64,000 nt of DNA from Tritrichomonas musculus (GCA_039105265.1 JAPFFF010000075.1:248001-312000), one strand, 5' to 3'; positions 20,560-30,299 are shown, counted from the first letter of the stretch. Made by a program: numbers and translations. Notes: a model not told the origin generated them from the letters alone.

Positions 20560-21026
20560 TTAAGGGACTAGTTTCCAATTTGAATAAAAATATTCTATGT
20601 GTTCTCACAAAAAAAAGTTTTTTTGTTTTTGACTGAAAAATATATTAAATAGTTTGATCTAGATTTTAATATTCATGTATTATTTTATTTATATATCAAA
20701 TATGCTGGATTCATAAAAAAACTTGATAATATAATAATTTTCTATTGAAAAATGAAAAAACGAAATATTTTTTTATTATTTTAATAAATTATTATTTATC
20801 AATTTATTTTATATTTTTTTTAATTAATATTTCTTACTAATTTTCATTTTTTAAAAAAATTAATCCATTCAAAAAGTTACCAAAATAATATAAAAATGAT
20901 CGTTAAGGAGAAAAATTTATTAAATTTGACCAAAACTTTTTCCGAAAAGCTATCTTTCAAAGTTTTATTCTATGAGTTCATTCAATATTGATAGGTTTAC
21001 AATAAATTTGGAAACTAGTCCCTTAA
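20560..21026. mobile_element. TTAA-flanked MITE (piggyBac/Kolobok-like ends)
   Basis: TTAA at 20,560-20,563 and 21,023-21,026 brackets a 459-bp non-coding body with terminal inverted repeats GGGACTAGTTTCCAA / TTGGAAACTAGTCCC (about 15 bp, with AATT continuing after a one-base slip). The segment 20,928-20,990 is the reverse complement, with some divergence, of 17,847-17,912 in the other TTAA element. Hence two families with different ends share an interior. Confidence 0.78.
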
Positions 21027-21346
21027 ATATTTTTGCAAAACAAGTTACTATATATTAAAAAATATAATTGATTATTCGAATTTATTTAAATTTTCAGATT
21101 TGCCAAATATTTTTATTAATATATTACAATATTGCAAGATATCTTATAATATCTAAAGAGTCCAATTTTGATAATATTATCAAAATTTGTTAGAGCTCTC
21201 ACAATTTTAGTAAAACATTTAAGAATTGAATATTTTTTTTTTAATCTAAATTAAAACGGTTGTAATGAACGAAAATAACGCCGTTACGTAACGAAGGTCA
21301 ATCTTATTTCAAAAATGAATTCGAAATAATGAAATTCTTTAAATTT
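21027..21346. other. AT-rich intergenic, nothing recognised
   Basis: Downstream flank of the minus-strand DUF3447-LRR gene. Confidence 0.5.
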
Positions 21347-23241
21347 TTAGAAAGATGTAAATTTAGTGTTTTTTGGGAATGCATTCTTTTCAATTAAACT
21401 TACCGATGCGGCAATTCTTATTTGTGATAATGATGAACATCCATTAAATGAATCCCATTTAATTGTTTTAACCGAGAAAGGAATTGCTACATGCGACAAG
21501 GATGAGCAATCTTTAAATACTCCCTCTTCAATTGTAACCAAGGAATCTGGAATTGATATTTGCACCAATGACGAGCATTCTCTGAAAGCATAGCAACCAA
21601 TTTTTTTCACAGAAGATGGGAGCGATACATGTTCCAATGAAGAACATTTACTAAATGCGCTCCATCCAATTGAAGTTACAGATTCTGGAATTACAATTTG
21701 AACCATCGATGAGCACTCACAAAAAGCGCCTTCTCCAATTGAATTCACGGAAGAAGGAATTGTTACTTGGGTCAATGAACAACATTTGTAAAAAGTTTTC
21801 TTTTCAATTGATTTCACTGACGAAGGAATCGTTACTCTGACCAGCGAAGAGCAGCCTTCAAAGGCATGACTTCCGATTGATTTCACAGAAGAAGGAATTG
21901 TTACTTGTGTCAATGAACAACATCCTTCAAAATAATATTTTCCAATTGATTTGATAGAAGAAGGAACTTCTATTTTTGTCAGTTTTTCACAGTTTTGACA
22001 AAGACCTCTTTTTTGAATTTCAATTCCTTTTAGTTTTAACAGAAGATGAACGATATCCGAATTATCATGAAGGGCTGCCGTCCTCAACAATGAGTTATTA
22101 AACAAAATGCAATATAAATTTCATTAATAAATTTTATATCAACTTTTTTCTGATTCAATAAAAATTCGACAATTTTGACGTGGTTGTATTTGCATGCATA
22201 TAAGAAGAGATCATTGTAATCAATGGAATCTGGCATGAATTCGTAGTTATTATAACGGAAAGCAAAAGGAATAACTGCCTTGCAAACCTGATCATCTGGC
22301 TCATCAAAGAATGGAAGGGCATCATTTAGCGACTCAATTTCGTTTTTCCGATTTGTGATGAAATAATTGGCGAAATTGTTGTGATGACATTTAATTGATT
22401 CTTTGATGCATTCATCAAATAAATCTTCATCAAGCTTAAGATGACTGTCTTCAAGAAAATGAATCAAGTCAGGATTATTTGAATGAATTGAATAGAGCCA
22501 CAATGACGTCGTTAATTCAACTCCCTTAGCGACCAAATATTTGATTATTTGAATGGATCCAAAGAATGCTGCATACTCAATCAATGAAATGTCTTCTTTT
22601 TTTAAAAGATACACATTTGTCTCAAAAATTGAATGACAAATAAAGCTTGAAAGATTGTAGCCGGCTTGCGTTGTATATTTGATAAATTCTTCAATCAAAT
22701 CTTGCCGAATTAAACGACAAATATATGAGTCATTTTGGCCGATTTCTCTTTTATTTTCATAATTATCGAGTAGTTCTGGATCAATTGATATTTCATCTTT
22801 CTTAGAAAATTGATTTTTCAATTCTGGATAGAAAAAGTGACAATAATTGACGCCGTTTGTTTCTTTTCTATTGAGCATCGCACTGAAAACGTATTCATCA
22901 ATAGTTATTATTCTTTCTTTTAGTAGGAATAGAATGATTTTTTTGTTATCTTTGAAAATTGAAAATATTTCTAAATTTGAAAAGCTTTGTTTGATTTCTT
23001 TGAAATAAATTTTTATGATTAGTTCGACTTTGCTGGAAAGAAAAGAATCACAATGATGATTTGTAATATATTTTTGCAACAAATTGAGAAATGACAATAA
23101 CTCATTTTTGTTATTTTTATTACTTGAAATATATTCAGATAATTTGGCTAATTCGTCCTTAGATTCATCTTCTCTTTCCATATATGCACAAAACACCTCA
23201 TAAAAATTCTTTTTATTTGATAAATATTCTTTGATTTGCAT
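21347..23241 (-). pseudogene. DUF3447-ankyrin plus BspA-like LRR gene with one frameshift
   Basis: Reads as one ~630-aa protein in two phases. Start is ATG 23,241 (MQIKEYLSNKKNFYEVF); the frame opens slightly further upstream only at a non-ATG codon. Part one (to 22,084) is the trichomonad DUF3447 domain with ankyrin-like C-terminal units (LIEYAAFFGSIQIIKYL, CHHNNFANYF, HVKIVEFLLNQKKVDI). Part two (22,105 to 21,347) resumes in the next phase with NSLLRTAALHDNSDIVHLLL, an ankyrin unit. It then gives eight to nine LRR_5 units of 23 aa (consensus IPSSVKSIGxxAFxxCSSLxxV) and stops after NAFPKNTKFTSF. The junction is a one-base slip at a T-run near 22,095-22,110. Family members are thought to be surface or secreted, but this one has no visible signal peptide or membrane anchor. 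It could be a recent pseudogene or a base-call error. Confidence 0.85.
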
Positions 23242-23566
23242 TTTGTTCCAAATTTTTTTTTGAAAATTTAAAAAGGGCAAAATAATATGGAAAATTTTCA
23301 AAATTTTAGAGAATCAAGTCTTTAAAAACTATATATATATATATTAAATTATACAAACAAATGATTTGTAAGCATAAATAAAAAACATACATAATAAATT
23401 TAAATAAAGATTTTTATCATTTAATTAATTCATTATCATTATTGTATGAATTACCATTATTTGCAATAAAATGATAAAAAACAAACTAAATTCGCCATTG
23501 AATTTTTTTAGTAAGAATATTTTCTTTTCTTTTCTTTTTTTTTTGAAAATATTAAGTATTTGCATT
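23242..23566. other. AT-rich intergenic with a TA microsatellite
   Basis: ATATATATATATAT near 23,330-23,343 and a T-run before 23,545. No gene. Confidence 0.5.
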
Positions 23567-24082
23567 TTAAAGGCCACTTCCACTTGAGCTTTCCAATGCA
23601 TTTACTCGTGGACCTCCTCTTGGTCCTGCTTTTGGAATGACTGTTTGCGGTCTTTGCACTTTTTGTGATGATGAAAGTAAGCCAATTGGTTTAGGATCAA
23701 TAGAATTCTCGAAATTATTCTGGTAAAAGGTTCCTTCATAAATAGGAATAAGTTTTACTGATTTGCCAAACATTTTTCTGATTCTTGGTGATAGCTGAGC
23801 TGGCGGTGCAGTTGTTGGGCGTGTAATTGTTTTTTGCTGAGATTGGGCCACTACTTGTGAATTTTGCAACTTTTCTTGCCTTTTGCGATATTTACGGTTT
23901 CTGATTTTATAAGCTTTATCAGGAGTCGAAGAATCGAGCCCTTCAAGATCAATATCTTTAACAGTAATTGTCAAATGGATTGGATTATTTACAAGATTAT
24001 GGACTGGCATACGCACTTCATCTGATGCTTTGTAAATAGATGTTCTAAAAATACTTGGATCATAGTTACTAACAAATGTCAT
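23567..24082 (-). CDS. Basic, proline/serine-rich protein of unknown function
   Basis: 171 aa from ATG 24,082. The N-terminal 60 residues look folded (DPSIFRTSIYKASDEVRMPVHN, then IHLTITVKDIDLEGLD). A very basic stretch follows (YKIRNRKYRKRQEKL), then a Gln/Thr/Pro-rich linker (TRPTTAPPAQLSPRIRKM) and a disordered Gly/Pro/Ser tail ending SSSGSGL. No signal peptide, membrane segment or known motif. The basic cluster could serve nuclear targeting or nucleic-acid binding, but that is speculation. Codon use and amino acid balance fit a real gene; it lies alone between AT-rich flanks. I do not recognise the family. Confidence 0.7.
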   Translation of the reverse strand: MTFVSNYDPSIFRTSIYKASDEVRMPVHNLVNNPIHLTITVKDIDLEGLDSSTPDKAYKIRNRKYRKRQEKLQNSQVVAQSQQKTITRPTTAPPAQLSPRIRKMFGKSVKLIPIYEGTFYQNNFENSIDPKPIGLLSSSQKVQRPQTVIPKAGPRGGPRVNALESSSGSGL

Positions 24083-24897
24083 CTTGTAATATAATTGAAA
24101 TTCAATAGGTTATGATCAAAGTTTTCATAAAAAAATTTGTTAATACTCAAAGAATTTTTTGATAGCATAAAATTTACGCTCTGATTGAAATATAATATTT
24201 TTTGTTATTTTTTTATAAAAAAAACAGTTAAAATAATGAATTTAAATATTTAAATTATTAATACAACATATAAAAATGTTATCATCTATGAGAATTATAT
24301 TTTAATCAAAATATTTTAATTTTAATTTTATTTATATTCTTTCAAATTATTTGAATGCATTATTTCACAAAAATAAAATATTTTATCTAGTATTGTATTG
24401 TCAAAAAAAACTTTCAAATTCTATAATGAATTAAAAACTGTTTTAACTTATCGATTATTTTCTAAATGGCTTTCAATACAGTAACGGAGTTGCTTCTAAG
24501 TGTTTCATGATTTCATTTCCATTAAAATGTATTAATGTGAAGTGACATTAACGGTTGTATCGCTATATTTTTATTATTTTTTTGATTCATTTACTATATA
24601 AATCTTATCCAATTTATATCGTATGATATTTTATAATCATTTAGCTTTCTTATGTATGAATTTCTTTATTAATTAACCAGTTAATTCATGGTTAAATTGA
24701 TATGATTAAAATACATATTATCAAACTTTTTCAAAATATTGATGATATCAATATATTTGACAATTCTATTATTATGTGGAAAACTGAATTTCTTTTATAA
24801 TCTTGAAATATTATGAAAATATTGTTTCCGTAAAAGATTATTCCTATTGTAAAGCCATTATACGTTTTTATTACTAATTTTTATAATATAAATGAAA
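24083..24897. other. AT-rich intergenic, nothing recognised
   Basis: Between the unknown gene on the minus strand and tRNA-Asp. No open frame or repeat supported. Confidence 0.6.
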
Positions 24898-24968
24898 TGG
24901 TCGGTAGTGTAATGGCCGCATAGGAGATTGTCGTTCTTAAGGATCGGGTTCGATTCCCGGCTGACCAG
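24898..24968 (+). tRNA. tRNA-Asp (anticodon GTC)
   Basis: Acceptor TGGTCGG pairs with CTGACCA (one G-T wobble) and the discriminator is G, the expected aspartate identity base. D-arm region is GTGTAATGGCCGCATA. The anticodon stem GGAGA/TCTTA is weak (one mismatch, one wobble) around loop TTGTCGT, giving GTC. The T-arm is TCGGG-TTCGATT-CCCGG. No intron. Confidence 0.85.
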
Positions 24969-24969
24969 A

Positions 24970-24975
24970 TTTTTT
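24970..24975 (+). terminator. Pol III terminator of tRNA-Asp
   Basis: Six T two bases after the tRNA end. Confidence 0.75.
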
Positions 24976-25480
24976 GGTCATTCCTTTTTATTATCATACA
25001 TCAAAATACGTGAATGAAAACTTTGTTTTAGCAATGATTGAAAAAAATATATTTTTATTAAAAAATCCATGACCACCTATTCACACTTTTTTCATGAAAA
25101 TTTGAAATAGGTGCATTCAACTTTTATGCCTATGAAAACATCAAACAAAACTATTTATAAGAACTTCACATGTTATTTAACTTAAAAATATTTTTATAAA
25201 TGCAGATAAAGAAATTACTAATAATATTATTTCCTAATATAGAAGAATAATTTGTTTTAATTTAAATAAACATCTTTTGTATAATGTTAACGTTAACATT
25301 TCGACTAATTTATTAAGTTTTTTTTTTTGGATAAATCATATTCTAATTTTTATCTGAATTTCCAGTTTTTTGAATTCGTCTTATAAACATTTTTGTAACA
25401 TAGCATTTTTAAAACATTTAATGCGTAATTTATCATAAAATTCACATCTCTCGTTGTTTTTACAGGTAAATATATACTAT
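24976..25480. other. AT-rich intergenic, nothing recognised
   Basis: No gene, hairpin or repeat supported. AACGTTAACGTT-like sequence sits near 25,286-25,300. Confidence 0.5.
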
Positions 25481-25595
25481 AACCGTTAAAAATGACCGTT
25501 AAAGTAGGGACATTTGTCGCTGCTCCATTTGTCCCTACCAATATGACCGTTAACAGTGACCGTTAAAGTAGGGACATTGGCCGCTGCCCTTTTGG
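25481..25595. promoter_or_regulatory. Cluster of Myb-like ACCGTTA sites in a two-copy repeat
   Basis: ACCGTTA occurs at about 25,482, 25,493, 25,544 and 25,559. Two of these head a direct repeat of the form ACCGTTAAAGTAGGGACATT followed by a G-C-rich CGCTGC motif (about 25,493-25,532 and 25,559-25,595). AACCGTTA-type words are classical Myb DNA-binding-domain targets, and trichomonads have a large Myb family. No nearby intact gene is an obvious target, so a regulatory role is only a suggestion; the repeat could equally be transposon debris. Confidence 0.35.
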
Positions 25596-25811
25596 ATATG
25601 GAAAAAATATTTTTCTTACCAAAACAAACAAATATATTTATTTCAGTTCTGACATCATATTTTCATATAAAAAAATAGATGATTTTGAAAATGCTGATAT
25701 TATTGATATTGATTGTCCTCATCCCGAATCAAAATGAACGATAAATATATATATTTCAATCTCTAAGCACCACATTTTTCATTAAAAAAAAATATACATA
25801 TATGAAAGACT

Positions 25812-26218
25812 AAAATAAAGGGAAATCGTATTTTTCTACACCACTTTTTGAAAACTTTTAAACTTTTTGAATACTTTTTTAATTCAATTTTTACTAAATA
25901 ATGCATAATTATATAGTTCAAATATATTTCCAATTCATCCAGCAATTCAAGGAACCAGATTCGGCTTCGTGCGTCCCCGTGGTGATCACTGGTGCGTATA
26001 TCCCAAAAAATTATGTAAAAATAAACAAATTCATATCAAAAAAAGTAAATAGTTATAATTTCAAGGTAAAATTTAAATTTTACGATTTTTTTGGTTAAAT
26101 TTCTTAACATATGTTAAGAAAGTAAAAAACCGCCATCTTATGGTGAAATTTGAGTTACTCATGGATAGAAAAGCTATTCAAAAAGTGGCGTAGAAAAAAA
26201 CGATTGCCCAAAAATAAA
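25812..26218. mobile_element. Non-autonomous inverted-repeat transposon
   Basis: Body 25,820-26,209. Ends read GGGAAATCGTATTTTTCTAC and, on the other strand, GGGCAATCGTTTTTTTCTAC, continuing into CCACTTTTTGAA: about 33 bp with three mismatches. AAAATAAA flanks the left end (25,812-25,819) and recurs one base beyond the right end (26,211-26,218), an imperfect 8-bp duplication. A 65-codon frame inside shows no transposase motif. Superfamily not assigned. Confidence 0.65.
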
Positions 26219-26312
26219 TGAAATTTGTAAAAAAGCGTATTTACTTATTATTTTGAAATAAGTTGACATTTCAAGCCATAATAATGAATTCAACATTTGT
26301 TAAATGCAAGAA

Positions 26313-26315
26313 ACC

Positions 26316-26347
<32 letters not shown>
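26313..26347. repeat. Poly-A tract of about 34 bases
   Basis: Uninterrupted A run following AAACCC. It could be a slippage microsatellite or the tail of an old retroposed copy, but nothing recognisable precedes it. Confidence 0.9.
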
Positions 26348-26350
<3 letters not shown>

Positions 26351-26428
26351 TTGATCTCACTAATAGGAAACGTAGTAATAACATGTAATAGAATTGCTTA
26401 ATAAATGATAATTTATCTATATTTATCA

Positions 26429-26565
26429 GATAGATTTTAAAAAGGACGAAACCGCATACTTTTTACAACATTCAATTTTGTGAAAACGCATAAAAATTTT
26501 TGATTGATTCCTTCAAATTTGAATGTTGTAAAAGGTATGCGGTTTCATCCTTTTTGAAGTCTATC
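26429..26565. mobile_element. Hairpin MITE, 46-bp arms
   Basis: Arms 26,429-26,475 and 26,519-26,565 pair over about 46 bp with some five mismatches (GATAGATTTTAAAAAGGACG against GATAGACTTCAAAAAGGATG; then AAACCGCATAC shared). The loop is 43 bp. No coding capacity and no clear target duplication. It ends 25 bp from the 3' end of the DUF1963 pseudogene. Confidence 0.7.
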
Positions 26566-26589
26566 ATTTATTGATTGCATTTATGTTTA

Positions 26590-27552
26590 TTAGCAACAAG
26601 CCCAATCTGTTATTAAATCGCCAAGGCAGCCATCAATTGGATATGTCATCCATACCTGGGCGGTTCCTGCATCGCCCCACATTGCTGTTGACGAGCACGA
26701 CTGGCTGAGATTCATGACCAAGAAAGAATCAGGCGGCGTTGAATCGCTCTGAACAAATTCAGGCCAACCGCCGAGGTATGTCAAATTTCCTCCGCTTGGG
26801 CCGTGTACAAAATTATATCTTGAGAACTGCTCGTGCAACTCTTCATAGTGGAATGAGTGACTTTTTGAGATCTCATTCAAAATTGAATTCCCATGATCGG
26901 CATCATTTTGCCACTTTTCCTGCCAGTGACAATTCGTGGCTCATTAAAAGTATAATTAACAACGCCAGGATAAACAACGTCTTCTGTGTAAACTAACGAG
27001 TCCAATTGATCACCAATATAGAGTCTGGCTTCGATGTTGAGAAAGCATGAATTACAATATAATATAACAATTAACGAGTCTTGATATTCTGGGTTAAATC
27101 GGGATCTAAACCATTCAGAAGTGGTTTTTATATATGTTTGACAGATCATCGAGCACTTGCAATGACATTCTTTGCATAATGTTCAACCATCGTCAGGAAG
27201 AAAAGGTTGTGAACCTCCAAATTTGGAAATTCGGGGAATATTTGAATCACCAATAACAACTGATGGCCAGGCAACATCAATACAAAGATTAGGATCATTA
27301 ATTGATTTTTGAATTAAATTTTTCAAATTTTTCAATTGTTTGTGGGGATAATTTTCTGATTTGAGGGAAAGTTTTTATGATTATTTGCGCTAAATAAAGG
27401 TTTAAATCGCAAAAATGGTTTAAATATTCAATAATACAGTTGAGCTCTGAGAATTTGTGTTCAATTAATAACTGTATTAGTTTTGTTAGTCTATGATAAA
27501 ATGCTTTTTTGTTTTCTTCATCATCAAAGAAATAATCTAAGTTAGATTTCAT
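26590..27552 (-). pseudogene. Broken DUF1963 (YwqG-like) gene
   Basis: Host gene in decay. The 5' part (27,552-27,298, ATG at 27,552) is a helical segment rich in Leu/Ile. After a phase change near 27,300 come CIDVAWPSVVIGDSNIPRIS and FGGSQPFLPDDG, an in-phase TGA where a Trp codon is likely ancestral, and CKECHCKCSMICQTY. This continues to PRIVTGRKSGKMMP. A second phase change near 26,880 leads to LGGWPEFVQSD and MWGDAGTAQVW, ending DLITDWACC. The glycine-proline and WGDAG blocks are landmarks of DUF1963 proteins, whose biochemical role is unknown; the paired cysteines also recall PDCD2-type proteins. Two frameshifts and one stop make it non-functional as read. Confidence 0.72.
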
Positions 27553-27736
27553 GCAATATTTAATATACTCTGGAATAAATCTTTTTGAAAATAAATTTGA
27601 GTGAATTATAGATATATTTGAACAAAGAAAATTAACATTTTTAAAAATAATAGAAAAATCATTTTATTGAATTGCTCAATTCTAAAAAAATTTCATGTTC
27701 TCTACGTTTAAAAAAGAACAAACAAAATAAAATGAA

Positions 27737-27818
27737 GACACGATGGCCGAGTGGTTAAGGCGTGGGATTAGAGTCCCCATGGGTTTATCCCGCATCAGTT
27801 CGAATCTGGTTCGTGTCG
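27737..27818 (+). tRNA. tRNA-Ser (anticodon AGA)
   Basis: 82-nt class II tRNA. Acceptor GACACGA pairs with TCGTGTC; the discriminator is G, the serine identity base. D-arm is TGGCCGAGTGGTTAAGGC. Anticodon stem TGGGA/CCCCA (one mismatch) encloses loop TTAGAGT, anticodon AGA. The long variable arm is TGGGTTTATCCCG, and the T-arm contains GTTCGAATC. No intron. Confidence 0.92.
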
Positions 27819-27819
27819 A

Positions 27820-27825
27820 TTTTTT
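27820..27825 (+). terminator. Pol III terminator of tRNA-Ser
   Basis: Six T directly after the tRNA. Confidence 0.75.
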
Positions 27826-27912
27826 GCTATTTTCAACTCATTAATGCATTTTTTTTTATTTGTGAAAAAAGTTTTATCACAAAAACGAAAGCTTTTGCTC
27901 AATACTGTATAC

Positions 27913-28164
27913 GGATCAACTCAAACAAAAATAATAAAAAAATAATCTTTTTATGTTACAAAATTTTTACCGATTCTTACCGCTAGCCGCGGGGTCTCGA
28001 CTCGGCTTCGCTTCGCTCAGCCTCGCTCTTATATCGTGGAAAAATTAAATCTTATTCAATTTTTTTGAAGTTTTATCTTAGTAATTAAACTTTTCTTTTC
28101 GGTATGAATGCATTCCACCTGCTCCAAAATTGGAAAAAGATTTAATTTTTCCACGATATAAGAG
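27913..28164. mobile_element. Composite MITE remnant with GC-rich core and 28-bp hairpin
   Basis: 27,913 begins GGATCAACT, the same first nine bases as the MITE at 2,027, and 27,925-28,005 matches that element's inner arm and GC-rich loop (AATAATCTTTTTATGTTACA, then TACCGATTCTTACCGC). The outer arm is missing. It then runs into GCTTCGCTTCGCTCAGCCTCGC and a separate exact 28-bp inverted repeat (28,026-28,053 with 28,137-28,164: CTCTTATATCGTGGAAAAAT and complement). Either one rearranged element or two elements side by side. Confidence 0.65.
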
Positions 28165-28323
28165 ATCATGACCTAAAAAACAAGTTTTAGCACATTCTTC
28201 ACAACATCATTTATCATCAAAGAATCCACAAGTTAAACATTAATATAAAAGTTTTGAAATTTTACAAAATAAACTATTGAAATATGACAAAAAAATATTT
28301 TTATTCAAATCTTTTTAATATCT

Positions 28324-28845
28324 TTAGAATTTAATAGTGAGATTTTTCCAATTTTTGTGAACGTATTTTGCAATTTTTTTTATTTCTTCTTCATTGAAAC
28401 CATTGTCTGATAAATCAATATATTCCAATGAGCAAAAGAAGCATTTTAAAGACGTAAAACGAGTGAAAAATTCATCAGCATTTTCTGCTAAATTATTGTG
28501 AGATAAATCCAAATATTTGAGCGATTCACCAGCTACATTTGATAAAAGTTCATACGATAGCAGAGAAGTCAAATTTGAGTTCAAAACTAAGACGCTTTCA
28601 ACACCAATTGGACCACAAAAATTACCTTGAAAAGAATTTAATTGCAATTTGCACTTATTGAAAAGAATAACCTTTGGATCTAATCCACCGATAACACCAG
28701 CCAAATAATAACTTTCTTTATCACCTATGAAAATACCTTCAATTTTCAAATTACCACGCTGTTTCTGATCTTCCATTTCTGAAGCATCTTTTAATTCTTC
28801 AGATGTAGAAATTATAAAATCCCAATAATCTTCAGATTCTATCAT
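28324..28845 (-). CDS. Small leucine-rich repeat protein
   Basis: 173 aa from ATG 28,845. The first ~50 residues are acidic and helical (EDYWDFIISTSEELKDASEME). The rest shows three to four LRR units of the ribonuclease-inhibitor/SDS22 style rather than BspA style: VILFNKCKLQLNSF, VESVLVLNSNLTSLLSYEL, LKYLDLSHNNLAENADEFF, LEYIDLSDNGFNEEEI. It ends with a short helix (KYVHKNWKNLTIKF). No signal peptide or membrane anchor. LRRs mediate protein binding; the partner is unknown. Genes with this layout are often longer, so this may be a short paralogue of a larger LRR family, but the frame is clean. Confidence 0.75.
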   Translation of the reverse strand: MIESEDYWDFIISTSEELKDASEMEDQKQRGNLKIEGIFIGDKESYYLAGVIGGLDPKVILFNKCKLQLNSFQGNFCGPIGVESVLVLNSNLTSLLSYELLSNVAGESLKYLDLSHNNLAENADEFFTRFTSLKCFFCSLEYIDLSDNGFNEEEIKKIAKYVHKNWKNLTIKF

Positions 28846-29510
28846 GTGAAATAAATTGCAAATAAAAAAATGATATCATAGCAAATATTTTCATTTGATA
28901 TTTTTTGGTATAAAACTTTTTGAATACTTTTGTGAGAAAAAATTTTTTCTTTTTTTAAAATTTTTTGAGGAGTTTCTTAAGCATATATAAAAATTTTTAA
29001 TTAAACACAATATTACAACATTGATCATAATTGCTGCAATCATATATTAAATGAAATTAAGATTGTCTTCCTTTAAGATGAGTCAAAACTGTTCTTTCTC
29101 ATGCATACATTTAAACTTTCTACACGACTTTTAATGTTGTTTTGTATATGTTTGATTTGGTTTCTTTTGAATGCAATCTTCGAGATTTTTATTAATATAG
29201 TCTACTGAAAAACCCCCCTACCATTTTTATTCACCTATTTTTGGCCTTTAATGGTGGCAAAAAGTATGTTGGTGGAAAACCCACATACCATTTTCTATTC
29301 AATTTTTCGATAAAAAAAAATTGAATAGATTGCATTTTTAAATATTAATATCTAAATAAAAATTAATATTTTTTAAATAATAATAATTATTTTATCAAAT
29401 GAACATTTTATCTATGTGTATATATAATATTATGATATCATTCGAAAGTTGGTATCAACAAGTATTTTGTTTTAAGTTTTAAAAATCAAATATAATCATT
29501 CTAAATCAAA
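28846..29510. other. AT-rich intergenic
   Basis: Holds a short hairpin (TCTATTCAATTTTT at 29,294 with its complement at about 29,316-29,329) and a repeated ACCAT/GGTGG motif at 29,220-29,293 with possible small stems. No gene. Confidence 0.45.
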
Positions 29511-29512
29511 GT

Positions 29513-30299
29513 TATGTCCTTCAATAAGTTCTCTTATACGTTCTTACAAATTATTTGATGAATTTAATAATAGATTGTCATTAAACTCAGTAAGAGTTGA
29601 TGATTGTAATCGAATTCAAAATGAAATAAATAAATTAAGTATTGCTTTTGGCAAATTAAATGAATTCATTCAAAAATTAAATCAAATGATATCAATTTTG
29701 CCTTTGAATTCTTTCAATAATATAAATGAATTAAATGATGTTACAAATAATTTGAGAAGTGAACTGATAATATTAATAAACGTTCATTATTTGAATAATG
29801 AAGAAAATTTTAAACCTCCAAGAACTACCAACTTTTTAAGTAATTATTTACAAGATGAAGATTTTTGGAGTGCTTTCCTGCTTTTAGTAGCATATACAAT
29901 GAATTGGATCAACTAATTTATAATTCAAATCTTTTTTCTTTATCGCCAAAAGTCAAAAACCAACAAATAATTTTTAATTCTGATTTGAATTTTGCAAATA
30001 AAATGATTAAATTTGACTTTTCTGATAATTTTCTGACACCTTCAATTTTTAAATATGAAAATGAATTAAAAACAACTGTAAAATCAATTGAAATTAATTG
30101 TGATTCATGGAATTTGTTACCTCTTCAAATTCGATTTCGTAATTTCACAAATGAAGAACTGATTTGTCAATTTGGATTTCATAAGTCATAGGCAGAAGTT
30201 TGGTTTAAATTTAGGGGTAAACATCATAATAGCATTTGTTCTAAGAAGAGTTCCTCGATAAAGCTATTAAATCGTAATAATTCGCAAGAAACAGAATAA
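29513..30299 (+). pseudogene. Broken helical/coiled-coil gene, unknown family
   Basis: Coding-like sequence in shifting phases. An ATG at 29,514 gives only MSFNKF in the wrong phase; shifting one base yields SISSLIRSYKLFDEFNNRLS. This runs into RVDDCNRIQNEINKLSIAFG and a helical, Asn/Leu-rich region up to 29,916. A second shift near 29,870 continues as FPAFSSIYNELDQLIYNSN and then IRFRNFTNEELICQFGFHKS. An in-phase TAG at 30,189 is followed by more plausible coding (AEVWFKFRGKHHNS) to 30,299. Two frameshifts and a stop indicate a pseudogene. No family recognised. Confidence 0.55.

Noticed and set aside
25901-26098. 65-codon plus-strand frame inside the 25.8-kb element
   Set aside because: No transposase or other motif; likely chance within a non-coding element.
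26313-26347. Poly-A tract as a retroposon tail
   Set aside because: No recognisable LINE, SINE or processed gene sits in front of it and no target duplication was found.
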